Below are positions 50,101-62,813 of a stretch of 64,000 nucleotides of DNA, one piece after another (within the stretch, counting starts at the first letter, position 1; each line of letters starts with the position of its first letter). The translations under genes and the position numbers were made by a program. The notes under the pieces were generated by a model, which was given only the letters and a program-made list of their open reading frames with translations, was not told the origin of the DNA and made no database searches. This DNA comes from Diprion similis (Eukaryota > Arthropoda > Insecta > Hymenoptera > Diprionidae): positions 6,868,501 to 6,932,500 of the forward strand of contig NC_060107.1 of NCBI RefSeq assembly GCF_021155765.1, given 5' to 3'.

Positions 50101-53100
50101 TACGTCAACTATCTTTGCAACAAAATTAAATATCGTATCCTCAATGTTCGTTTGTTACTCGCAACAAGAATATGGAATAAAACGGTTTTCCTAATGGATA
50201 GAAATTAGTTTAAAAAAAAGTTGGAAATCGCTAACTTTTCCGTAAAAATACGATATAACGAAGTGAAAACAAAGTAATATAAAAATCGTTTAGGCATCAA
50301 GCTGCGTTACCGGAAAATACGTCACGCACGTGTTTCACATGTACTGCCCAAGGTGGGCGAGCTACCTGTACATGCATTTCGTAGGCATAATAAGCCCGTG
50401 CGTGTTTATAATGTTGCAGTCTTGTAACCAGTGACAGGAGATATAAATAACGTCGAAATCACGGCTAAGGTAGTTCAGTGGCATCGCCATGCAGAAAAAT
50501 GTAGAAGCGTGCCTCTGTCTGAAGTTCGAGTGTATATTTCACTGCCGCATACATACGTTTCAACCATCAAAATTAAGAGCTTGATGAACGATCATAAAAA
50601 GTTACACTCGTATAATCATCGTTAGAAAAATGAAAATTTATGTTCTTGAAATTCGAATGGCATGCAATGGGTATTTTGATTTTGTTTTTTTTTAGAGATC
50701 GCCGAAGAAGTTGGTGGGAATTATTTCTAATAGAATAATTTTAAACGTACCCAGGTGAAGGGTCAGGTTGACCTGGTTGGGATACTGAACCGCCTCGTAC
50801 ATTGTTTCCGACTGCCACCACGTAGCGTTATCGTTATTTCCAAGGTCCGTTAGGTAAGAGGCAGGGTGATCACCCGCCTGGCAAAAATCGCACGATTTTT
50901 GCTGGACTCCGGTCTGTTTGCAGTATTCGGTAGGAATACCGTTTTCACCGCAGGTATTTGTCGCCTCCATGGGAACACTGAACGCAGCGTTCAGAAACGA
51001 GGGAATACACCTCTGAAACAATATTGTTCAATTTATTATTTTCAAGCCTACCTCGTCCCTTGTAGGTGCAATATAAATAGAAAAAATGATACATATTATA
51101 GGTCATTCGTCGTTGCGTAAGTACACCGCGGCTCTTAATCAAATTTTTCTTCTGCTTCGTAAAAGCGTTGCGAAGATCATCGGGGCCTTTCAAAACGTGG
51201 CACAAATCATAGATATATATTATATTTTCTCGAACCTTGGATTCTGCTGACGACAATATGCTGAGCCGGCACCGATAGTACAGAGAGTCACATTGATCGG
51301 TGATTCCCCGGAATAATTATTTACATCGAATCGTCGTTAACCGGCGATCCGAGTTCCGTCTTATCCGGTTCATTCGCCAATCAAAGCTGATATCCGTTCC
51401 GCGTTCATCTAACGACTTTTATCGATATTTGCAACTACGACGGTTTATCGGTCACTCCTTCTCATATTATACGTACAGTATGCATAACGCAGTTCTATAT
51501 ATATTTAGCGAATAAGTCTCCAATGGAATTGCAGCGCTCTGCTCTCGGTGCTTGAGAAAACTTTTAACTTTAATTTCCGTTCTATTCACATAAAGTGTTC
51601 ACTAAAGATCTATTCACATTTCTGTGCGTCTAATTATTACTTTCCATCTCAAGTACTATCATTGCAGGTTATATAGTATGAGTATGATAGGTAGACGAGG
51701 TTTTTTGCGGAAAAGCTACTGTATAATATACGATATTATAATAATTTTCTCCATCTCGTTCTCTCGTTCCTACTCCTTTTTCTAGCAGTCGGCGCACATA
51801 ATGGAGCGGTAAGTTATTAGCCTGTAAAGATTGAAACTTTCTAGCCGCGACGGACAGAGCAAGGAGTACCTAGACGACAAAGCGAGAGCTCTCCTTATCC
51901 CTCGTTATAAGCAGGTGCATAGATGCATGCTGCACTCGAAACTCTTACCGATATTGCCGTCGCACTTGTGAACTTAGAACACACAAGATTACACGACATG
52001 AAGTACCTATTCCTAGAAAAATATTTCCATTTTTTCAGGTAAAAATACATTTCACCTGAGGTTGAAATATAAATCGTTCGATGTATATCATAATAATGTA
52101 TATTTTGTTGCTTTACAAAAAATTCTGAGTCAATACGACAGAATTTCGCCTTCTTGTTCGCTGCACTCAATATGGTTTATACATTCTATTCTTACACTGT
52201 TTTATCACTTCGAGCATTAGGCGTTACATTTCGAATTTCTATACCTAAGCGGATTGCGGCGGTGAAGAATGATTGGAACAATAAGGCCGGTGAATAAGCC
52301 GCAAAGAATGCTACAAGAGGACAAGCCCTGCAAAATTTTCGACCGACGGAGGTCGGACAGCCAGTCAATAGGAGTCCTGGGACAACCGGGGGAAACTATG
52401 AGGAATAATCCTTATGCATTTCCTGGAACGTATGGACCTTGTTTCCGCTCACAATCACCCTTACACAGGCAAATATTTACCAATGACGGACGATTCACCC
52501 TCGGTCGACGGTTCTAACGAACATTCTACAGCTTCTGCTTTGAACCGATAAATCCAACGAGGTTGAAAAGTTCTTAACGTTATAGGAGTAACAAAACGTT
52601 GAGAAAAAATCACTCTTTTCTCATCTTTACACTGATTCTGAAGTAACTAGAATTGAAGAATCAAAGTATCTTTTGTTTTATCACGGTTTACTGAATTTCA
52701 AACCGTTCCAAAATTGCGAAATAACGGTTTTTGCTCAGCATGAATTGTTACAATAACGTTACTAACTTCAACATAATTAAATCCGCATCGGCCGCAGTCT
52801 TTCAACGATTCAGGTAACTGCGGTGCCTATTTGTATTCACGAGAGAACTGATTACACTCGGTCTTTGGTGAGAATCATGGTTTCAGAAACCCAAAAACTT
52901 TTGAAAATCGATAATCCCGGAAAATCCTGGGCATGAAAACATCGGGGCAAGTTTCGAACCTGCATCATATTATGCATAAGCGATTTGAAATCGATGTCCT
53001 TCTATGGAGTTCCGACAAACAATTTTCGGAATGTCACAAATTATTCTTACTGAATTTGTACAATTTCGTGCCCAAAATTGGAAAAGCTCAGAAGTATCAT

Positions 53101-54135
53101 AAATGAATATTGTACACGTAACCACATCATTCTTTATTATAAATACATACTCGAACGAGCAGAGCGGCGGTGCGAGTATCGCGTATTTATCTGTGGTGTG
53201 TATTTATCTCTGCGGAGAGTTCAAGCAACTTCGAACTCGTTGATAACCCTCCTGCACCCTAGGCGTCCCTACCAAAACCCAAAATTAAGTCATCTAAAAA
53301 TAGATCGTCATTTCTTCTCCCGTTTGCTCGACACGTTGTGCTCGCTATACACGCGGCATGTGCTGCAGACCATGCAAAGACGTGGAGTTACGATTTTCCA
53401 GCCTTCTTCAAGTTCCAGTTCCAGCAGCGTCGTGTAAACTACTTAACCGCTTTACCGGCGAGTTCTTCTCGCCATTATCTACCATCTTCAACGTATCATC
53501 TTCTCCTTCCATCGCTGCTTCTACGCTACATTGCCTTTATACGCTATGTAGCCTACAACCATTAACAGCGTATTGTGTAACAAGGAGGCAAACTCGGTCT
53601 TTTCGGCACGACCCTAATTTTGCAGTATGAGTCTTAGGTGAGCCGAAGTCGAATACTGCAAATACGCGAGGCGAAAAGACCGTTGCAACCTATTTGCACA
53701 CGATTCTTTATATGACAAGAGTGTGTTACGCGTATTTTCACGAAGCGTAAAATTGAGGTTATGGTCGCGTAACGTCAGATTTTTTCGCGACAGCGCATGC
53801 GCGGAGTACAGGAAAGATCCCTTTCAACTCCTAGGGCTCAAAACTGGTATTTGCAGTATTCCGCGCATGCGCATTCGCAGATTCACTCGATCGTCGTAGA
53901 AACGGGTACTTTGTACACGGAAAACACGTATGGAAAAACGCGTAAACCATGCTCGCATTGTATAAACTACGTTTACAGCATCGAGGAGACTCACCTGCGC
54001 TCTTCCGGTAGTTTCGTTGTAGCACTTGTCATCTCTCCGCGTGATCGGCACCTGGTCGAAATCCGCGAGCACTATAACTGCGAAAGAGCTCACGGCGGCA
54101 ATAAGGAGCAGCGAATTCCACATCGCCCCACACAT
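41109..54135 (-). CDS. LanB2: laminin subunit gamma-1
   Basis: Secreted basement-membrane subunit that joins an alpha and a beta chain. 25 coding exons (minus), high ends 54135, 51012, 48917, 48527, 48100, 47017, 46704, 46343, 46004, 45761, 45560, 45209, 44860, 44582, 44293, 44008, 43643, 43379, 43054, 42835, 42486, 42163, 41923, 41611, 41344; low ends 53995, 50751, 48616, 48322, 47997, 46829, 46479, 46087, 45832, 45629, 45336, 45021, 44675, 44380, 44078, 43735, 43465, 43249, 42944, 42637, 42249, 41988, 41738, 41494, 41109. Product 1619 aa (human LAMC1 1609). Domains: signal peptide 1-24, LN domain to about 279, Cys-rich LE repeats from 280, laminin IV domain about 500-690, more LE repeats to about 980 (nidogen-site NIDLNAV at about 831), then a coiled coil to the end. 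Cys1611 (LPTECF) is the conserved C-terminal cysteine for the beta-chain disulfide. Confidence 0.97.
47600..47890 (-). other. GC-rich open frame inside LanB2 intron 5
   Basis: A block much richer in GC than the surrounding intron carries a minus-strand frame from an ATG at 47883 ([20 protein letters not shown]...) of 92 codons, with G/C at most third positions. A possible 5' splice site (GTGAGT) lies near 47639 and a possible acceptor just before the ATG (TTCGGCCAG). I do not recognise the product. It may be a nested or alternative exon, an enhancer, or a repeat fragment. Confidence 0.25.
48918..50750 (-). other. LanB2 intron 2
   Basis: A 1.8-kb intron inside the LN domain. It is AT-rich, and I see no nested gene or repeat in it. 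Plus-strand open frames here are short and featureless. Confidence 0.8.
51013..53994 (-). other. LanB2 intron 1
   Basis: A 3-kb intron between the signal-peptide exon and the LN domain. A first-intron position often carries enhancers. A plus-strand frame at 52269-52517 (82 codons; Arg-rich, with [13 protein letters not shown]) is open but is bounded by a stop two codons upstream and has no recognisable family. Confidence 0.8.
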
Positions 54136-57100
54136 ATTGTCAGCAGTTTTTCACGGTGCCGATATTGTCCGTACCAGTTTTATACCTAAACCTGTTTATT
54201 ATCTTCGAAGAACGCGCTGCGCCGATTCTTCCGCTCACTCATCTATGCGCGCGATTTTATTCTTTGCGTGTAATAGGAGCTGAGAAACACTCGAGTCCAC
54301 CACTCGTTATTCTAGTGATAGTACAGTTCCCTCATCAATCCTCAGCACTGTCATAAATTTTCACTATTCACCTACAAGACGCAGAAAAATATAACCCTGT
54401 TAATGATATTATTTCTACCACATTACAAAGAATTACGCGCTTTTTCGCCGATGTCGTTCACCGGTAGTTATACGATATACATATACAACCAGTCGCGCTT
54501 CTTTATCCGAGATGTAATTACAAATTTCCAACATCAAACCACGGGCATTGGCAACTTTCGTTGTAATCATCAACGTTTCACGGATCGGAAAGGGAGTGAG
54601 TCCAGAACCATTGATAGATCGCGAAATGAATAAAAGTTGCGAATGCCCACCGGTAGTGTATATCGTTTAATTGCGACGATCAATTCGTGACAGAAGATAC
54701 TAGGTATAATCCTTTTCGTACGTGTGTAGTACGTACATACATGCATACACCGTGTAAACAATATAATAGACAGCACGTGGTGTCGGAGGATTGACGCGGA
54801 ACGTGGGGGAGAACGAGGAAGAGGATAATCGGGTAACAATGAATTACAAAGCACCGGCGAGGCAGTCGAGTCCTTACGCACGCAGAGACGACGAGAACCG
54901 TGGAACCGACACTGAACACCCTCCGCCTGGCGGACTCCAACTGCGGACTAGGCTCAGCTCCGTCCTCCGACTCTCTCGGCTCGGCAGCAGCGGCACTCGG
55001 CGAGCCTTATATTTCCCATTGTCAGCTTCGCTTCGCCTCCTTTGCCCTCGGCTGCGCTCCGCTCTCGAGAGCAGCGATGTGGTGGTGATCCGTCGATGCG
55101 ACCCATGCGACCACCACACCAAGTCCGTGAACGAACGTCCCCGAGAATTCTTCTCCTTCTCGTTGGAACCTCTCCTCCCTTCGCTGCAGGCTCCCCCCCT
55201 CGCCCTCGGTCCTTTGCTCCTCGAGAGCTCGGCTCGCCAAGCCTCCGGCTATAATCCGTCGACCCGTTCCGTCGCGTCGTGTTGCTGGAAATGAATGCTG
55301 AATGCAGGCGCTTCGCTTCGAGAGACACCGACACGCGCCGTGTGTGGAAGCCTGACGCTCGCCCGGCGCCCTACGCCCACGATCATGGGTGCGCGCATTA
55401 TTAGCGAGATTTGCCAGGTTTCACACGTCTCTGCACCTCGCGACACGTGCTCGTCTCGGTCTACCCCAACGACATGTGTCGGTGGTCTACCCCTTTACTT
55501 TCCAGGCCCCTGTTCTCTGACTTCGACACGCGATGTCGACAATATTTCCTTCCGCATTATCGGCTGTGGACTTCAGTGTCATCTCATCGACAAACACTGG
55601 AGAAAATAAAACGGTTGCGTGCACCAGTCGTTGTTAGATATGTATACTATTTACGAGGTGCTAAACTGTAATACTGTCTTGTAGCGTGAAACAAGAATCA
55701 ATTATTATAATTTTATACTCAACGATTATTCTCAGTATCTTGAATTATGAGGCTGAAATTAGTAATGTTGACCTAACGAAACATCAGGGCATAAATCATA
55801 TTCAGAAATTTTAGAATCGTTTTTAAGGAATTGGCTTTTCATGGTTTACTAAATTTCGGACATTGCTAAAGGCACGAAGTAACGATTTTTCCTAAATAAA
55901 TATAGTTACAGTTAAGTTATTAACTCCATTCTCATTCTCAATTTCTAAAGAGTCAATTTCTTCGTAAGTTAACGGCTGCGGACACTGGCGATCACGATAA
56001 AATGTGTAAAGCTGGAGAATGAGACGACGGTGAGGTGGAGGTCGGATGTGCTATGGGGCAAATGATATAGATATCTCTTTACCCGGAAACGACAAGCGAT
56101 ACTGTGAGCCTCCCACGCTTCGAGACCACAATGGTACGAGCGCGGGTATCTCGGTGTTTGTACATACACATAGTGTAATATTCTCGATTTAGTTATACGG
56201 TATTTGTGTACTGCAATCATGCGTCAGTCGCTTGGCGGGATCGAATATTGGGCGATTGATCATTCATCGAATATCTTCTCGATATCATGTATAATATGGT
56301 CCACGGAACTTCTCCGTTGACAAAATCACCGATGGAATCGACCTAAATAACATCGAGATCACTTTGAAGCATAAAAAACAACAGATAGCTTTTACTGTGC
56401 GTATGTGTATGTTGTATTGCACAGATAATATGACCGACGAATAAACTTTGTTTCCTTAGTTTTCTTCAACTTTCAACATCAACAAATTACACAGCTAACA
56501 TCTGCACGTAGCTACACCGTAGAACTGTGTGCGTTATCTTCCATGTCGACGAAGATGAACTGGTTAACTTTCTTAGCTCTGTAAGAATATCCTAAGTATG
56601 GATTTTCGACTGAAATTATTTTAAGCACAATTCAATTTGTGAAAATCGACGACGTGACATATTGTACACTTAAATGTAGTGAAAACGCGGAGTATATTCG
56701 TATAGAAACGGCAGGAGAATTGAACCGAAACATTTCTTTATTTCCATGCCTAGGCTGAAGCGATAACTGTTATAGGCCTAAAACAGTATGGGGTTGAAAA
56801 TTAGGCCGTGTTGTAAAGATAGTACTGTTTAAATTGAGACGAGTAGAATATTTTGAATAACATTATTACATTTATTGCTTTATTCACGAATTTTCAATTC
56901 AATATGACAATAAAATCGAAATCATTGCATAAATCGTACTCGAGTATTAAAATATAACACATTTATTTCGCCTAACAATAATAAAATTATATTATCTTCA
57001 AGCTTACACACAAATGACTTTAATTAGTACGATCAATCATTGATTAATTTTCTGTACCAAATCAATGATTCGTAACATTACTTAGTACTCATTAACTTGT

Positions 57101-57546
57101 ACATCTGAAATGTTCATATGAGCAAAATATATTAAAAATAATACTATACAGTATCACTAACAATAAGATTTTCTGCGGTGCGAATTAACCGCGGCGTCAC
57201 AACTTTATCAATATAGATATTCATAGCCAATCATAAAATAATGTGTACATGTCTTTAACCATTTGCTTTATATTGCATGCGGGTAATACACATGTGCCTC
57301 TACGTCTCATCATCAATATTAAAGTTATTAGGAGACAGTAATTTTCTGCATTGCACGAATTGTTTACGAAGACATCCACAGCAAGTAAATATTGCCGGAT
57401 AGGTCCGTACTCAAAATCAAGCAATATACAACGTTTGTAACAATCGAAAAAAATTTACTCTAGTTTAATTTACTTATTTCTCAAGTGAGGAACAAGTCAA
57501 CGACAAAGAGACTTGGAATTATTTAGTTATATGTGAAACTGATTTG
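54136..57546. other. LanB2 upstream CpG-rich region, then AT-rich intergenic DNA
   Basis: A GC- and CpG-rich block spans about 54780-55600, with a minus-strand TATA-like AAATATAAG at 55006-55014 and a possible leader donor (GTAAGG, 54872-54877). It is the likeliest distal LanB2 promoter. Long open frames on both strands inside it (for example plus 54791-55294) are a side effect of high GC. The region 55.7-56.85 kb is featureless. About 56.87-57.55 kb is likely the 3' UTR of the HAD gene, with minus-strand AATAAA at 56871, 56879 and 56962. Confidence 0.45.
54178..54184 (-). promoter_or_regulatory. candidate TATA box near the LanB2 start
   Basis: TATAAAA on the minus strand about 45 bp upstream of the LanB2 start codon. 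If used, the leader would be very short (start at about 54150). A competing candidate, AAATATAAG, lies at 55006-55014 within the CpG-rich block and would need a spliced leader. Confidence 0.35.
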
Positions 57547-58323
57547 CTAAGGCGATTCCGTCGACTCGTACCGAAAGACTTTGTCAAAGTGAATTTTGAG
57601 ATCGTTGAGACTACGGTAAACGTCGCGATGAGGTAGTTTCGTGTTATCAGTTGGCTTTTTGTCATCACGTTTGATCAGTATAGCATTCCATTTGGCGTTT
57701 TTGGCACCAAGATAATCCTTGTCGTACGTATCTCCGATGTGTACGGCTTCATGGGGTAGAACCGATCTATCGCAATAACGTTTCGTTATTTTTAGAGCCT
57801 CTTCAAATATCAATGGATCCGGCTTTTCCGTTCCAAGGTCGTAAGAGGACAAAACGAAAGAAAAATACGGGCGCAATTCGGTGCTGACGAGTACAGACTC
57901 TAGACGAGCATCAAAGTTGGATATGACGCCGAGTACGACATTCTTCTTCTTCAAGTAATCGAGTATATTGAGCGTGTCGGGATACTTGTGCCAGCATTCA
58001 TTCGTACTATAACATTCGATCAAAGTGCTCGCCACCTTGTCGAGTGCCTTTTCGCAAGTGTGCTCGTTTTGCTCTCGGAAAACGTTGTGCACTATGGTTC
58101 GCCACCAATTCTCCCATCCAAGTCCCGTGTGCTTTCCGAACACCGGATGATCCGCCGCCAGTTTGTTGAAGTTCTGTTTGAAACTTCCCGCCAATTTCCT
58201 AGGGTCCACCGACAGCCCGTATCTCGATCCTACTTCCGAGTAGTGAACCTCCAACCCCGTCATGAGCAGAGTTCCCGTCACGTCAAACGTGACTAAACGC
58301 GGTCGTATAGCGTTCATTGTCAC
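57547..58323 (-). CDS. HDHD3: HAD-like hydrolase, HDHD3 / Reg-2 family
   Basis: An intronless gene of 258 aa (human HDHD3 251; Drosophila Reg-2 is similar). HAD-fold motifs are visible in order. Motif I is FDVTGTLL with the nucleophile Asp at 14. Motif II is VISNFD with Ser135. The motif III Lys is at 167 (TEKPDP). Motif IV is HIGDTYDKDY (Asp198, Asp203). The cap region includes GWENWWRTIV, like the WW segment of HDHD3. The usual second Asp of motif I (DxDxT) is Thr16, as in Drosophila Reg-2 (DVTNT). Phosphatase activity is therefore uncertain and the substrate unknown. There is no targeting signal. An in-frame Met at position 3 is an alternative start. Confidence 0.93.
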   Translation of the reverse strand: MTMNAIRPRLVTFDVTGTLLMTGLEVHYSEVGSRYGLSVDPRKLAGSFKQNFNKLAADHPVFGKHTGLGWENWWRTIVHNVFREQNEHTCEKALDKVASTLIECYSTNECWHKYPDTLNILDYLKKKNVVLGVISNFDARLESVLVSTELRPYFSFVLSSYDLGTEKPDPLIFEEALKITKRYCDRSVLPHEAVHIGDTYDKDYLGAKNAKWNAILIKRDDKKPTDNTKLPHRDVYRSLNDLKIHFDKVFRYESTESP

Positions 58324-59583
58324 CCTGTATTTTTATGAATTTTTAATACTGCACAACTTCAATTAACTCGGACTTTCACGCGATCAAAACACAAAACCGC
58401 CACGGATTTGCAAATCTATTGAGAAAAAAATGAGCTTTCATTTTTTATTCCCACCAGTGCTGCCAACGCTTGCAGAAATGGCCGCCTTTCGATACTTGTG
58501 CGCATCCACGCGCGCATCTTCTACGTCTTGTGATGTCATACTATTCCCCCGTGTAGCATGCCTAAATCATAAACATATTATCACGGAATTATGTGATTTT
58601 GTACAAATTTACCTACCGATTCTATGAATATTTTTTTTTTATTACAAAGGTCAGAAATTCATTTCTTACAATCTACATTAATTCCAGCGTTAAGTGACCC
58701 AGAAGAACTTGTGCGTTAAATTTAGGATCACGTGATTCTGAGCAGCGGAATTTTTGAATAAATAATCTTAGATAATTTGTTATTTTTCCTAGTTATTATT
58801 ATAATGATACGGAATTATGCATCAAATTCGATAGTAAAACTTTTGTGTTGAGGCTCAACAACGATGGGAATGAAATTCGATTTTCGTGTAGAATAACTAT
58901 AATATGTAATTACTCGAACCAAAGGCTTTACAATGCTCAAGCCAGGTAATTTTTAGGGAAACAGGAATAGTTATTTTTCAGGAAACAGGGAATTTTGGTC
59001 GTTTTAAAATTTTTCAATTGTACTCCAAAAATATGTTCATATTACAGAAAAAAAAATCACCTGTTAATGTAAAGATTTTCATATAATATTAAGACGTGCC
59101 AGGGGGAGATCGACATTTTTATTGTAACTGAAAATTTATACTGAATATTTTGTTGAAAAAATTAATTTGATGCTTGAGAACCATGTTTATATTTCCAACT
59201 AAATGTAGGAACAAAATAACTTGAGATCAGCGCACATATTCCATAGATAACGACGCTCACTTAAACCACAAAAATTACGGTTTTGTGAAGTACGGTAGAG
59301 TTTTGAGATTCAATGTATTTCTTTTTTGGTCCTGTGTTCATTTGGAAATATAAACATTGTTCTCAAGCACAAAATAGGGGTGTTTCAGGGAAAAATTTAC
59401 TGCATTAGGGTACACTTAGGGAAAAGCTTCAGTTTGAGTGTGCTTATAGGGGATGAAAAAAAAATTAGGGTACCTTCAAGGAAATAGGGGAACCACTGTG
59501 AAGCCTACAACCAATAAAATGTCTCGACTACACCCAATTTCCCAAGATTGTCAATCGATTCAATTCAATTTCAATTCGAATGT
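58324..59583. other. intergenic region with a foldback element
   Basis: This is the promoter side of the HAD gene (58.3-58.6 kb), then AT-rich DNA. A foldback element lies at 59171-59369. It is flanked by repeated short words of the type AGGGAAA/CAGGGAA (58950-59010 and 59390-59500), suggesting transposon-derived sequence over about 58.9-59.5 kb. Confidence 0.5.
59171..59369. mobile_element. foldback / MITE-like inverted repeat
   Basis: TGCTTGAGAAC-ATGTTTATATTTCCAA begins at 59171, and its reverse complement ends at 59369, with about one mismatch in the first 27 bases. Similarity continues inward (AGGAACAAAA against the right arm) and CACAAAA/TTTTGTG flanks the centre near 59275. No protein is encoded. 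It is about 199 bp. Confidence 0.65.
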
Positions 59584-62500
59584 TCAATTTTTATAATATC
59601 TATGACGAGTGCTCGCTGGTTTGATATTCGCAGTCCTCTGGGTTGTCTGTACCTGCATTGGAGTCAAATCTGTGCCATTCTTACTACAGAGGTCCAACGT
59701 GTATCGCAAGAGAACAATCTTGTTTTCGTCATATATTGCATGTTCCTTTTGTAATGCGAGTTGAATTTTACTTTTCAAAATATGGTATATATTTAGTTTG
59801 CCTTTGTGGAACAAACTAGAATAGTTCTGAAATAAAAAAGTACATTCTGTTGACATAAATCATATGATCAGTCACAACTAACAATGAACATTTTGGTTGC
59901 CTAACTTTTTCCACAACAAGTATTGCTAGCATTGGTTCTATGATAGTCTATTTATGCTGCAAACAGGGCCAAATAGAATGCATTTCTCCTTTTTAATTCA
60001 AATTAGGCACACTTTACAGATGTTCAGTTAAATATCAACATCTTGAAACATCTTTCCTACTAAAAAATATCTTGAAAAAATAACACAATCATCTAAAACT
60101 ATTAAAAAAATGAGAATTCAGTCCTGGTGTCCTTCTCTACCCTCAGAATTTTTCATAAAATCTAAATCTAAATAGTTCTCCAACAGGTATAGGTTCTGAT
60201 TTTTTTGCAATATATTCAGTCGAAAATGTTCTAAAATGACTTGTACAACATAATTATGCTAATAATTGATAACTATGCGTATATAGTTATATATATTTTT
60301 TTGACTCACTGTTAGCATACGGGCATCTGACCGAATTTCAATGGCTTTAGTAAGATACTGACATGCGGACGGAATATCATTCAAAGATAAGAGATAGTAT
60401 AATCCGATTTCGATATTTATACATTGAATGATATCATCAGGATTTTTGTCATATTTCTTCAACAAACCCATCATATATGGTAGTGGGTCCCATTCAAGGT
60501 GAACTATCCGCTTACATTTTACAAACTGCCATTCCGCACCAAAAGTGTTTCCTCGCGTTGCAGCTTCGTAGTAAGGAAGAGCAGCCTGGAAACATAATCA
60601 AAAACTAATTATTGTTTATTTCTACATACTTAACATATTGCATCTCCTATTGCAGAAATGTTTTTTAACTCGATATATCATCTATATGTACTAATCAAAT
60701 AAAATTTGGTATAATATTTTTATTTGACTCAATATGGGCAAGAGCTGTCAGATACGTAAATAGTAAACTCGTGATAAACAGATCAGCAGTTACTGTGCAT
60801 AATTTTTTACTCCTGACCTGATAATCCTGATTGCATTTGTCCTCGTATAAACCCATATAATGAGCATACATAGGGTGGTTTGGCATCTTTTGACGTACGT
60901 AATCAAGACACTCCTTGGCCAGCCTATAACTGTTTCCCCGAATAAATCCTAGAGCTATTTTCAGGCGTACCGTGCAACAACTTGGATTAAGAGCGTAAGC
61001 CTCTTTGTAGATTTGATTAGCGTCAACAAAATTATTACTTTCTTTATACATTTGGGCCAAAGATACGGTAAACAAAGGTTTCTTAGAAATCTTGTAAGCA
61101 GTCTGAAAGGCTGATGCTTCTTCGGGACTTGGTCGCTCTGTTATCGATACAATCTTCCTTCTCAATCTCCTGTAACTCGTTCCCAGCAAATAATGCCACT
61201 TAGCATTACCAGAATCGTACTCCAAAGCTTTTTGAATACAGCTTATCGCTTTTGGAATGTAAGTGGAGTAATACAATGACCAAGCCATACATTGACATCC
61301 TTCCAGCATACCCAATTCGGTATTACATGTATAGTCGATATCGTATATTCCTTCCAGTAATTCGTTTGCCACTGTTAACTGTTCCATTTTTAGTAGGACA
61401 CAGTATTTCGTTCCCATCAATATATGTCGTAAGATGTTTTCCTCATTTTTCAGAGTATTTCTGAAATGATAAATAATTAGAATCATGATAATGGTAACTT
61501 TTCCGTAAACAACACATTAGTTGCTATTGGCATAATACACGTATAAAAGATAGCCTTCAACTTTTAATAAAGTAATGTTGTAGTTGGCATTGTTGAATCA
61601 ATAAAAAGTGAAGCAATTAGATTGTGATTTCTTATAAGATCTATAAAAAAAACAATAAGTTTATATATTTCATTGCATGTTGTTTCCTAAATTTAACGAA
61701 ACAATATCTATGATGTTGCTACGAACTTTTCCTCAATAAGAGCAAATTGTTTTTCTGCATTTACTACATATTGCATGCTAATCGAGGGATCGTTGCCCAT
61801 TGTGCTTTCGTAGGCCAGCATGAGAAGATAAATTAGCAAATATTCTGGAAAATCATCCCCATAGTCGTAAAGCAGTTGCAGACAACCTTGTCTCGAGAGC
61901 TCTGATTTTTTCCGGTCTTCAAGAATACTTTCCATGCCCCAGGTGAACGGACAACTGAGTTTCGTTATCGGTTTATCATCGGCACCTAAACTTTTGTGTG
62001 ACGAATCTCCTAAAACAAATGCATTGGACTTACAATTGGATATGAGCAATAAGTTATTATATTACTTATTATTAATACGAAAATTTTTTTTGAATTTGTT
62101 TCTCAACGATTACACTTGAAAAATATTTATCTTCGTATAAGAGGGTCAGTTTCTTGACTTACAGTAAAAATTTCCGAACGTAAGTATCATTGAATCAATC
62201 GTAATGGATACAAGCCTTATTCTCAGTGTAAAAATGATATGTTACTTTAAATTGTAACATGTCAGAAATCGTACACTAAATTCATCTAAAATATTTAACT
62301 CCATTTACTTTGAGAAAACAGGACAAAACGGTAACAACACCGGAAAGCCATCTAGAACCAAGCGCGACACTGTCGAGCTCCTCTCACTTAATTAATTGAA
62401 AGTTAATTAATATTAACGTTATAACATATTTCATTACAACTTTAGTAGGTCCTCATAGAATTTAAATAGGAAGAAACCAAAAACTAATAACTATTTATTT

Positions 62501-62782
62501 ACCCGAAAACAGAAATTGCATTATTTATCTTGTTTATAAGAGATCGGAAAACAGATTCATTTTAATTTCTGTACAAAAGTTCACAAATATCCACCATAAT
62601 TACTCCATTCATTATTATTCATGTATTTTATTCAATATTCAACTAACATCATATATAAATGTAACCATATTACTTATCTTGCACCGATTTCTTCAAATGA
62701 TCTAAGATAATTGTAACACCCTTGACTAAATTCCAACGTCCTGAGAAGGACCTTTGCTCTCCGCATTTGTATTTCCGCTTAG

Positions 62783-62813
<31 letters not shown>

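Noticed and set aside
53797-54189. 130-codon plus frame
   Set aside because: It is antisense to the LanB2 signal-peptide exon.
54791-55334. Long frames on both strands in the LanB2 upstream block
   Set aside because: High GC lowers stop frequency. Both strands are open, and composition is S/R/L-rich without recognisable domains.
57221-57424. 67-codon minus frame
   Set aside because: It lies in the expected 3' UTR of the HAD gene and has no features of its own.
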